Shown: positions 54,404 to 64,000 of the stretch, one piece after another | Layout of the letters: each line of letters starts with the position of its first letter | How positions within the stretch are numbered: the first letter of the stretch is position 1 | Assembly: GCA_002633025.1 (NCBI GenBank) | Contig: NMRB01000667.1 | Location: 4,874-68,873, forward strand | Reading direction: 5' to 3' | Source: Notospermus geniculatus | Lineage: Eukaryota > Nemertea > Pilidiophora > Heteronemertea > Lineidae | DNA: 64,000 bases | The notes under the pieces: model-generated | What the model saw: only the letters and a program-made list of their open reading frames with translations | Told to the model about the DNA's origin: nothing | Database searches by the model: none | Position numbers and translations under genes: made by a program

Positions 54404-54945
54404 AGGGATCGTCTCCAAAATACAAACGCGTGGAATTCGTTTAAACGAATTTAAAACGACTTTTCATAAACGAAATTGAAACGAAAAAATTCGTTTGAGA
54501 ACTGCTTGAAAAACGTTTGACATGGCCCGCATTTTCGTTGCAATTTCGAACGAAATATTCGTTTGATTTCTTCAGAGAAACGTTTTAGAATTTTGTCGAG
54601 CAAGACAAACGTTCCAATGCGTTTCAAACGAACAACGTTTTCTTCCAAGCACAAGAAACGAAAACATTTTGCATTCGGATCGGCACTAAAAACGTTTGAA
54701 TTTCATTCAGTGCATGAAACGTTTCATTTTCGTTGGGAACAAAAACGTTTGCACTTCGTTGCGGAATTCGTTTGGTACTTTCCGTTTGGTTTTCGTTTGG
54801 GGAGAATTCGTTTCAAAACCGTTTGGAAAATCGTTGGAAAATCACTTCAGTTTCGTTGGAGTATAAAAATTTCAAATGATTTTCAAATGATATTGACATA
54901 CGTTTGAAACGCGTTTGAAACGAAAACAATTTGGAGACGATCCCT
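54404..54945. mobile_element. Transposon with AGGGATCGTCTCCAAA termini, filled with AAACGTTTG motifs
   Basis: AGGGATCGTCTCCAAA (54404) and TTTGGAGACGATCCCT (ending 54945) are perfect complements. The interior contains dozens of CGTTTGAAACG/AACGTTT/TTCGTTT motifs in both orientations. An open frame of 114 codons (54563-54907) runs through these repeats and is Phe/Arg/Lys-rich, so I do not regard it as a gene. Confidence 0.85.
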
Positions 54946-55056
54946 AATTTAGTTCGTGAATATTATGTCGTTGATAAGCAAAGACCAAGGCCTAGTTGTA
55001 GGCCTTGTCATTCAGAGGTCATTGAAAACCTTGAAAAATTGCTTTCTGTGTATGGG

Positions 55057-55269
55057 TTAACTCATCTGCCCCAGAGTCCAGCAGACGGTATCTTCTGTCC
55101 ACGTTTTCTCACATCCTATGGTACAGATTGAAAAATATTTGAAGAAAGGTTTATCCTGTGAACCATCTGAAGAAAGTTTCTTCAAATTTTTTCCAGTTTA
55201 TTTCCAAGGATTTTTATAAAACTTCAACAGAAGATACCGTCTGCTCAAACGTGGGAGCAGATGAGTTAA
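55057..55269. mobile_element. MITE with TTAACTCATCTGC termini
   Basis: TTAACTCATCTGC..CAGCAGACGGTATCTTCTG at the left pairs with CAGAAGATACCGTCTGCT..GCAGATGAGTTAA at the right. About 213 bp. Confidence 0.8.
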
Positions 55270-55469
55270 AGCAAAAATAGATATTGGCTGTAAATGAACT
55301 ACATGTACTCACTTTTCTTTTTTCACTCCTCATTTTCCTTTCAAAACCAAAATCAGAAAATGAACGCCTATAGTTTTAATGGAGGATGCATTAATTCTTC
55401 AGGTTGGGATGGTTTAATTGTGCCAATCACAACAAGTGAAAAATGAATTCCTCCTACCCATATGTAATA

Positions 55470-55647
55470 CAGTGGAACCTCCCTTAACGGACACCTCTGC
55501 CAGGAGGACACCTCTCTAATCAGGACACCAATGTTCAGTCCCAAACTGGTCATTTCTATTCGTTTCAACCTCTATAATCAGGACACCTCTCAATTAAGGA
55601 CAGCATTTGTCAGTCCCAGAGGTGTCCTTAATAGAGAGGTTCCACTG
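55470..55647. mobile_element. pogo/Tigger-like MITE, 178 bp
   Basis: CAGTGGAACCTCCCTTAACG at the left pairs with TTAATAGAGAGGTTCCACTG at the right, bordered by TA. Internal GGACACCTCTC repeats. The same terminal class as 43078-43700. Confidence 0.88.
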
Positions 55648-56378
55648 TAATAGGGGCATGGGTTGCAGTTGGCTCCCTGAGCATTTAGAGGGGTTTATAT
55701 TATGACTTCTTCTATACACTAAAGCTGATGAGCCAACCTCTTTGCACCAATGACAGGTCCATAGTCAATTGTCCATGAGTCCCTTCATTATTGGGGGGTA
55801 GGCCTACTGGAAGAAGTTATAGTACCAGTCTCCTTAATGATGAGGAGCCAGTATTGCCAGCCTGTTAGTTTGAATGTTAATGATGACTGGAGCCAATATT
55901 GCCAGCTTATTGATTCTCCATTCTCCTGAGCTAGCGCTAGCTATGCCATGGAAATCGCAATCACGCACACGCTACATGCTATATGACACTACATGATATC
56001 ACTGCATCGCATTATCGGCTGTTCTGCTGCGGATGCAGTCTTGGCCAATATTCTTTCTTTAGCAGAATGTCAGACGTGTCTGGATCAACCAATTCAGAGG
56101 CGGACTAATAACTGTGTAAATTGCATCGCGCTTGTGCATTTTCTTTGCTGCCTTGATCATGCACGTAGAGCATGATGTAATAGATTTTGATAAATTATCC
56201 ACCCGGAAAGAAAAATTGAACCAATCAGCTAGCTGGAAACTCAGCTGAGTTGAGCGTTACATACATATTCAGTATTTGTCTGTTTTCATCGCGCATGAGT
56301 CTTGTGGGTGGAAACGACCTTTCAACCATATGTGACTGGAGGATATCTCGCTATTTCTGAAAATAAAATTCTCCCCAA

Positions 56379-59300
56379 ATGGATGTGGACACATGTGATT
56401 TTGAACTGGAATCTCGCACAAGGAACTACTCAGGCAATAACGACTATGCTTTGATGGACTGTGAACTAGATGAGGTGGTAATCATATTTTCTTATTTTTA
56501 TCTGCTGTGTCCAGGGTAGATTTCTCAGAACCGCTGTGAATGGAGTTGTTGCACAAGGTTACATTGTTATTTTATGTACATCACCTCCAGTACCAACAGC
56601 AAGAAGGCCACATCTCCGATATATTTCTCCCTAGAAAAGGGTATGATTTGGATGCATATCTGTGCTGAACCTAAAGGATATAACCCTCCAAATATAGAAA
56701 TTTTGAAAATTTGTTTTGCAAAAAATCAGCACTGTACATGTATTTTGCTGATTGGAGATATAAAGGGAACTCCATCTTCTTTTAGAGAACCTTATTATCA
56801 CAGAAGTTGGCATTGTTCATTGTGATTGTGCATCTGAGATACAAATCAGTGATGGAATATGTGGTACCTCTTGGTTGGAGATGTTCCAGAGGGAGGGACT
56901 GTAGGCCTCCAAGTAGAAACAGCTACTGCAAGTGCAAGTTCACCTTACCAGTCCTGCCGCCTCTAATGCCCCACAGCCTAGGAGTCCCCCCCCCCCTGGC
57001 CGGAGTTGATATTCTCACAGAAGCCAGGCATTTGCCAGATTGTCAATTTTAATGTGATGGGTTGATTTGGGCCATGAGTGGTAAGGTAAAGTGTTAATTG
57101 CAATCACCCAGAGGTACAATTTGGTGGACTTCGAAAAACATATATACCGGTACATATGGCTTACCCCACCCATAACCTTTCGAGGATGATCTAGTCCTAA
57201 CCCTAAACCCTAATCCCTAACCCCTAACAATCCCTTTGAAAAACCCTTTTGTACCTCTAGCAGATTGCATATCATCAATCAAGTGGTAAATCCATCACAC
57301 TTAAGCCTGCCGCACACGAGAGCTAACTGCTGAGCAAAAAGTTATTCGAGACCGTTTGCTCAGCAGGTAGCTCGCGTGTGCGCGTAATTCCGGTGAGTTT
57401 TTTGCCTCGCGAGGCAGAAAGCTCCCGTGTGCGCGTATTTTTCGGTGAGCTATCTGCTGAGCAAACGGTCTCGAATAACTTTTTGCTCAGCAGATAGCTC
57501 CCGTGTGCGGCAGGCTTTAGAATGATGCCACTTCAGGTCTCACTCATGGGCCTTACCGGTAATGAGTTATTCGTTATCGAAAAATGATAAATTTGATGAA
57601 AGTGAAGGTGGGCCAGTTTGGCTTCTACTTTCACTTTTGTCATTTGGCGTTTCCGATGATTGATAATACATGTATTGGGATCTATTTTTGTTATTGATGA
57701 TATTGATTAATAATTTTAACTGCGCAATTCATGTTATTTGGAAGCTTTGAAGATTAATTCCCCCTTGATCATATTTTTGCACATGGTATTCTTCATGCGA
57801 TTGTCGAATCAACATAAATGAAATGCTATGCACTGACGTCATCAAATGACGTCATCAATGGGTATGACGCCACGCTGGATGGAACTGCCCAGGTAAAAAC
57901 CGCCAAAAGCGCTGCGCAGTTCCATCCAACATGCCGTCACGCTGGCTGATGACGTCACGTGCATAGCCTCTATACCATATTTTCTGTAAGTTAAAATAAT
58001 TGAAGAAAGATTGTTCTTATCAACCACCTGAAGGATGTTCTTTCCATTTCATATCCAATGCTAATTTAGCAATGTTTAGCATCTGACTCTGAGCGGCAAT
58101 TTTGCACACTCCGTGCTAGTTGTTTTGCTGTGCTGCTAAAAAATGGCTGCCATCTGAAAAATGGGGGAGAATGCAGGCCAGCAATATTTGCCTTCTTTGT
58201 AATGATGTGGGGGCCAATTTGTCCCTTGTGGACAGTTTCCTACACCATGGCAAGAGATGAACTATGATCTAGATGTTGAAGGATTGGGAGAAGATGAAGC
58301 CACAGAGCTGATTATACGCAAGAAGGGATGATGAGTGTATCGATTTCACTTGCCATAAATCAAATGCAAAGGTCAGGGTCGGTTCTAACATGTCTATTGA
58401 TTTTCAGTTGTTGACATCCTTCCCTACTCCCTTGTCAACTGGGTGTTCAGACATTTTGCCACCAGTATAAACCCAGTGTTGTCTCTAAGCCCTTTCAGGT
58501 GGCTATTTACCTGGCTGAGAAGACCCTTTTGCCCAGCGAGGAGACTTCAAACGGATTTTCATACACCATCATCACTGAATGCCAACCTTCTTTCCAACCA
58601 AACTGTCTATCTGCAGGTGGCCAAATTATGTAAACAGCATTTCTCCACTCACGAAAGTAAGAGACAACACTGGTAACCAAGAGCTAATGATCACCTTCTG
58701 CTACAGGTTTATTTCAACTTTGCAGGGAAATATTCGTGAGCCCAGAGCAAAACGCCTGAAAATGACGATGGCTGAACAACCAAAATTGTTTAGGGGGCAC
58801 AGCGTAGACAACCCTTATCACACAGTATTACCAAGTTCCCTTGCTTTGAAGGTAACATTACTTGGTGCTGGACGCAACCCTTTAACTATGATGGATTGTG
58901 ATTTTCAAGGGCTTATAATATAAGTAAGACAAAAAATGTTTAGGTTTACTGGGTCAGGGTACATGTAGCATGAAGAAGAAGTAAATACTTTAGGCTTACT
59001 TACTAGACAATGCTAGACTTCATTCATAACCCAATGAGTGACTGTACTTTTATTCATGAACAATGATATGTCTGGTAATTGGTCTTCAGTAATTGACAAT
59101 ATATGTTGGTACCATTTGTAATGTAGCCCCACACAAAAAAGTTCAGCAAAATGGATGGAAAATCACAATCCATCGGATTGAAGGGTTGACTCACTGAACC
59201 CCCTCAAGGAATCTGTGCCTGCAATTGTTTAAGTCAAATTCCATGTCTTATAAGTGCTCTCCCCATATCCATTTCAGCATCAATAAACAAGTTATCATAA

Positions 59301-62300
59301 TTAAAAAGACATAATTAAACGAGACAAAAACAAAATTTAACTGCTGTCATGGACCACCACTGTCCCCACCGGAGCATGACTGTTGACGATCCCACCAAAT
59401 TAGAATTTGAGGGAAGTCGCGTTTTGAAGGTAACCTCTTCGGTTGTGTCAGAATGTTTTGCCAATTTGTGGTGCTTTTTAGTTCCCCTTTGACGTCACTC
59501 CTTTGGTAAAGTGGGCTTTAGGCATATGGTTTTTGTTGTCACAGCTCCTATCCTCGTCACTCCTAGCATCGCTTTACCGGAAATGCCGGTACAAGAGCTT
59601 TTTGTCCGGGTCCTGGTCCTAAACGGATTCTGTCGTAAAGGTATACCTCACATTCAATATTTGTTGTATCAAACATTTGTCTGGAGATGTTCAACAACAC
59701 ATTATGACTGACTCTGTATCTAGTTGGGGAATGAACTGTTGTGGCACATCTGGTGAAGACTTGATTGAAATGTGAGAGGAGGCTAGAGAGCCCAGCCTCC
59801 ATGTAGTTTATCATGTCTGCTTATAGCAAGCGGCAGGTTGCGGGTTCGAATCCAGCCTGGCCCATACAGAATTGATCATCCCTGACTCTTCACGCCAGTT
59901 GCATGACAGCTTGGTCCCTCTTCCTTGTACCTTTGGGTACCGACGGAAGACTCCATCCAAGTCATTGAGGAGTTGCTTGAGAGGGCCTCTTCCCCTACCA
60001 TGTGGCCCTGACATGCCTGATGGAAAAATCAACTGTGATAAACCCTTGTTTTGGCAGTAACTAATGTTACTGCATGCCTAAATTGATTAAAAAATTGGGG
60101 TGGGGTGGGGAGTCCATCTTCCCTGAATGTCCATTTTACTTTTCATGCTGTAGTTGCCACTTCACTTCATCAGGAAGTAACATGCTTGTGGGAAAGCTGT
60201 CAGGGTGTTATGCTAGAAGACAATAGGAGGGGTAGGCCTATATTATAAAACTTTGACTACCACCCATTCCATGATGTTGTCACTTCAGTATTTTCATCGT
60301 GAAGCACCTCATATCTCAGCATGTTGAAATTGCACCTAAACTCTTTTAGTTGTGGAATAAGTTCACTTTGTTTTTTTTGCCCTCATGCATGTCAAGTGGT
60401 GTGGATCCAGACAGTAGCCCGACAGTAGTGCAGGTCAGACCTTTCGGAATCAGTTCAGAACCAAAATTTTTGACCTCCGACATTGTCCGAACATTTTTTC
60501 CCATCCTTGTGTAGTGAGTGATAGTTAGGTGTGTTAAAACTTTTGGTTGAGTCGTTATTTGTCATTTTTCCTCAGGTTTCACCCTGCCTGTTGGTTGATG
60601 ATGACGTTTTGGTAGTAGGATTTCAACTAATTGGTTTTGGTCCTCTAATTTCCTAACATTCATAACCAAATAGTTTGGAGGATATTAGGTGGTTCCCGTA
60701 ATGTTCACATTTCACAGGTTTTAAAAGTGTTGTGAAATAGGCTTACACTTCCAATTTGTATGCAGTACTTCATCTTTTTTATATCAAAATCTAAAAGACC
60801 ATACTTTCTCTTTCATTGTTCTAATCATTTGTCACCTAAATACTCATAATTGTTTTTGTCCACTTCTGATTATTGCCCTGTTTTAATCAGTTAATTAGGC
60901 TACAAAATCATTTTCAAAAGAAGTTCAAGTTGATGTACTCATAGTGTTAGGAAGACAAACTTATGTTTTACATGATTGGTGCATCCTTCAACATGTTCAA
61001 TCTTGCAGATTTTGTGGTCATATAAATCAAAAAACTTCCACAGTATTTGTTTTAATCAAAAGTGATGAACAATTTCCTCTATGTGCCGGATCCGCTCTAA
61101 AAAATATTGTCGCAGATATCATCATTGGTCATCAGGCTGTTTAGGCCTACTCAACTATTATCACTGCTGTCCACTTAGGCCTACTTGTCAACCTGCAGAG
61201 ACAGACATATTTTCAACTATTGTGTAAGGCTGTTAACCCTTTCTTCAGTTGCAACAACCATCTACTTTTGCTGGAGCGGATCACTACCGGTAATGATAAT
61301 GTATCGAAAATCCCTGCAGTGACATCAAAAATACTGTCGGACCATTTGAGATTGATGTTAGGTATTCAGACCTACAAACCTTTCTGAAAAGTAGACAACT
61401 TCTTGTATCGGAGACGACTTAACTAATACTGCCATTTCTGAAGAGTAGCATACTAAATGATGTTTTTCCACCATTTCAGCGGCACTTTATGAAAAGGGCC
61501 AGAAGACGGTCCGTGGCAGATCCGTTTGACTATGATGAGCAAGTCCCGATACCAGAAGTACCAGAAGGTGGTGTTAGAATCAAGGTATTATATAATGCTT
61601 TGTGATGAACTGAAATCAACAAAGAGGAAAAGGTTTCAATCATGGTATCCCTAATTCAAAATTGATGCAGTGAACAAGATATACTGGTACCGGTTATTGT
61701 CAATGCCCCCATCCCCCCAAGATTGCGAGATGGACTTACGGTATTGCCCTCCACATGTAGATCTTACCCAAAGGTTCACACCCAAGGAAGTGGACAAGCA
61801 TGACAAGGGATGTAAGGTTAGGCTTATTCCAACTGAGTTTTTCAAGAGCATAATAAAATACATGTTTCCATTGTTGTAGGTTTGCTATGCAGGAGCGTGT
61901 TACTCCCAGTCACAGGCCAGTGGTATCAAAATCCGAATGGCAGGCATCAGAGATACATCTCTATTCCCAGGTAAGAAAAAACAGATTGCAGGAGACTTCG
62001 TCTATAAAAGGGGCTGTTCGTTTTCGTCACTTGAGGAATCTGAGTTGTGATCCTTGGGAAAACGGAAAAAGCTATACACTTGCAAATTGCAGGGATTATT
62101 TGTTGTGCTGCGCAGAATAATCGCTGCAATTTGCAGCTTCATAGCTTTCTCCATTTTCTCAAGGATCACAACTCAGATTCCTCAATTGACGAAAACGAAC
62201 AGCCCCTTTAGGTGTGTTGAGGTGCTTGCTTGACCTCTCTGCTCCCAAAGTCTTGCCTTTATCTGTTCTAGGCAGCCTTCTGATGTATGCGCATGGGGCA

Positions 62301-63708
62301 TTTCACAAAAATTGACCCCTGCACCAGAGGACAAGGGACTGACAAGTCCGTATTTGAGATATGTCCTAATTGCCGAGAGGTTAATTGGATTATGAAAAAA
62401 TGATGATAGGTTTGGCTATTGACTACCATACCAAATGGTAGGTCGATTACTGCTGAAAGTGTAAACAAAGAGTGTGTACTTTTAATTGTTTTTTAGGTCT
62501 GCATTACAACTGACCCAGATTCTCCTCTTGCGTTGATCACGATAGTCGAGTGTGATTTCCTGGCCATGGCCTTCAGAAATGAGGATATTTTGATGTATCT
62601 GTTTGACCTACTGTCCTTTCGTGACACAGTTACGGGATTTGAAGCATGTCGGCAGAAAATTTTTGAGTCACATTGTGAATGGAAATTCAAAATTTTGGTC
62701 AATTGTTTCATTGTAAAAACTACATATGGTATCCTTTAATTATTGTTCAGTAGTCAGGCAATAATTCTTGCATAAAGCCACTTCCTTATCTGAAAAAAAA
62801 TTGCAAGGGCTTTAGCTCATTCAAATGTCCTACAAGCAGATTTGGTCAATAGTCTTATACATGTAGTCAATAGAGTAAATTGTGGGTTTGTTATGTATAA
62901 CTCTAAATGACATCACTTTTCCACCGCGGTCCTGGCAATTTTCCAGTTGCTTGCCTGTGACCTCGGTCTCCTGCACTGTGGGCCATGTCAACAAGATATC
63001 CAATCCTATCAGAAGATTTATATGACAGTTTAACTCTCTGATCACAATCATATTGCTCCGTAGTCCCTATACTCTAAGTTTCTATAGCGACGTGCCAAAA
63101 AACTGTTTCCTTGGTAACTCGATAAATTATTGGTGGAAAAATCAGATTGGATCAATGACTCAAGCATAGATTGGGCCATTCTGATTTCTAATGACTCTCT
63201 AGCCTACATTACTCTTGCTGTACTGGTAGTTGCATCCAGAATGTTTCAGCTACATTGGTTCCCATCTTATTTAATGCCACCTTCCAACATCTTGATGTGA
63301 CTTGCAAGGTGGTAGGGACCGAAGACGGGAACAGGTGTAACCTCTATCAGGGTTAATGTGTGCCTCGTCATTGTACTGCCCTTGAAGTGTCATGGTCTCT
63401 CTAGCTCTCCAATGGTCACACCGTTCCCAATAGGCCTATAGAGAAGGAAACACTGAAAAATGGCGAACTTTGGCAGATGTTACACCAGTTCAACAAGAGG
63501 GTAAAAGCACTGATTACTGAAGCATTTACATGTCATATCTACAAGAATGACTTTGGCAAGTTTTAAAAGTGATTCTCTGTTCCTGTTTGACAGGTTATGA
63601 GGTTTCTGGCCTGATCGATGAAGTCAGCAAAGAAGGCAACACAGGAGAATGGAAAAAAGGAGACCCGGTTGTGGTTTATCCTTTCGATGATGTCATCAAT
63701 AAATCAGA
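56379..63708 (+). CDS. Medium-chain dehydrogenase/reductase-like gene, 5' part (3' end outside window)
   Basis: Exons seen: 56379 to 56474 (or 56477), 58726-58851, 61480-61584, 61880-61970, 63594-63708. The first is the least certain, and ATG 58762 is an alternative start. Phases agree throughout. The joined product starts MDVDTCDFELESRTR, has an N-terminal extension of roughly 90 residues (MTMAEQPKLFRGHSVDNPYH, HFMKRARRRSVADPF), then a GroES-like fold. In that fold GGVRIKVCYAGACYSQSQAS is followed by LFPGYEVSGLIDEVSKEG and WKKGDPVVVYPFDD. This is the order seen in alcohol dehydrogenase/quinone reductase family proteins. The usual GHE zinc-ligand motif is GYE here, so the catalytic zinc may be absent. 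The final exon ends at a GTGAGT donor, so the Rossmann half lies beyond the window. Family assignment moderately sure; substrate unknown. Confidence 0.65.
57196..57229. repeat. Short interstitial telomere-like tract (CCCTAA)n
   Basis: Degenerate CCTAACCCTAAACCCTAATC continuing as CCTAACCCCTAAC, about five to six units of the TTAGGG complement. Too short to be a chromosome end. Confidence 0.7.
57303..57518. mobile_element. Palindromic MITE, AAGCCTGCCGCACAC termini
   Basis: 216 bp. AAGCCTGCCGCACACGAGAG at the left pairs with GCTCCCGTGTGCGGCAGGCTT at the right. Long inner arms GCTGAGCAAAAAGTTATTCG / CGAATAACTTTTTGCTCAGC are perfect. Confidence 0.88.
57834..57959. mobile_element. Inverted-repeat element with GACGTCATCA borders
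   Basis: GACGTCATCA occurs twice at the left and TGATGACGTCAC once at the right. Inner arms ACGCTGGATGGAACTGC and GCAGTTCCATCCAACATGCCGT pair. Confidence 0.6.
59824..60030 (+). mobile_element. Possible truncated SINE with B box
   Basis: GGTTCGAATCC (59843-59853) is a consensus tRNA B box, but a correctly spaced A box is missing. It is followed by a non-tRNA body (CTGACTCTTCACGCCAGTTG...). Boundaries are approximate. Confidence 0.4.
61120..61280. repeat. Dispersed repeat, copy 2 (see 15940-16110)
   Basis: Same block order as 15940-16110, with TAGGCCTA-containing insertions. Lies just upstream of the 61480 exon. Confidence 0.65.
62009..62210. mobile_element. Palindromic MITE family GGGGCTGTTCGTTTTCGTCA, copy 2
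   Basis: AGGGGCTGTTCGTTTTCGTC at the left mirrors GACGAAAACGAACAGCCCCT at the right. Arms continue through GGAATCTGAGTTGTGATCCT and TGCAAATTGCAG. Better preserved than copy 1 at 45870-46076. Confidence 0.88.
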
Positions 63709-64000
63709 GTGAGTGTTATCGATACTTATTAATCAAAATGTATATTCTCATGGAACACAGGAGGGTTTTATTCGTAAAAGGTAGCAAATGCTTTTACTTC
63801 AAGTTTTGCAGTAGGCCTACCGGGTACATTTACATGGATTTGATGGGCACTCCCCTTCGTTTTCGTACCAGGTGTGAAACTGCAGACAAACAATTGACAG
63901 TGACCCGAGTATTCATGTCATATATGTATCTGACGTACGTCCACTCCTGTTGGATAATGGATTAATGTACATTGTGTATTCATGAGTGAGATTGGTAATT

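Larger units (their letters stand above)
51500..56378. other. Divergent spacer between MED25 and the reductase-like gene
   Basis: The MED25 promoter is expected just above 51500 (no TATA box recognised). 51800-52400 is GC-richer with a poly-G run at 52103-52112, and the open frames there overlap on both strands and look non-coding. The remainder carries palindromic elements (53138, 54404, 55057, 55470), and a 22-bp tandem pair lies at 53474-53517. No exon recognised before 56379. Confidence 0.5.

Noticed and set aside
54563-54907. 114-codon plus-strand open frame
   Set aside because: It lies entirely within the CGTTT/AAACG-saturated transposon and its composition mirrors the repeat.
62495-62739. 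Open frame after a possible acceptor (SPLALITIVECDFLAMAF...) with a second open frame on the opposite strand
   Set aside because: Exons 61970 and 63594 join perfectly in phase and sense (FPG|YEVSG), leaving no room for it. Both strands are open and neither shows a family motif.

Overview
This window is nuclear DNA from an animal, most likely a marine invertebrate deuterostome (echinoderm or hemichordate is my best guess; amphioxus is not excluded). All genes are split by GT-AG introns. Their products are animal proteins: LRRC56, bifunctional UMPS, nucleobindin and Mediator subunit 25. The introns and spacers are full of short palindromic transposons, tRNA-derived SINE remnants and octamer palindromes (TACATGTA, TACCGGTA, TAGGCCTA). 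There is one 451-base assembly gap (37942-38392) and a single N at 28940.

Layout. 1-8.9 kb is repeat-rich. It holds nested inverted-repeat elements and a two-exon MADF-domain gene (2787-3941, +). Just past that gene lies a short minus-strand segment resembling the tail of a HARBI1-type transposase, so I read the pair as remains of a PIF/Harbinger element. 8.9-14.8 kb is LRRC56 (+, nine coding exons), with one exon carrying a frame-breaking deletion. 17.1-20.9 kb is an intact ten-exon UMPS (+). 24.2-34.8 kb is a nucleobindin/nesfatin gene (-). 35-40.9 kb is a transposon-dense spacer with several datable insertions. 40.9-51.5 kb is MED25 (-, 19 exons). 56.4-64 kb is the 5' part of a medium-chain dehydrogenase/reductase-like gene (+), cut by the window end.

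The genes are unrelated housekeeping functions: ciliary dynein assembly, pyrimidine synthesis, Ca2+-binding secretory protein, transcription coactivator and an oxidoreductase. They do not form a pathway. UMPS and nucleobindin are convergent, nucleobindin and MED25 are in tandem, and MED25 and the reductase gene are divergent.

The most notable finding is in nucleobindin. The single exon that in vertebrates encodes the active core of nesfatin-1 is present here as six tandem, diverged, phase 0-0 copies, all open and all with splice sites. Other highlights are a 20-nt deficit in LRRC56, two transposons that share a core but have different subterminal repeat arrays, a palindromic insertion whose empty site survives as a paralogous copy in the same window, and a 9-codon microexon in the MED25 VWA domain.
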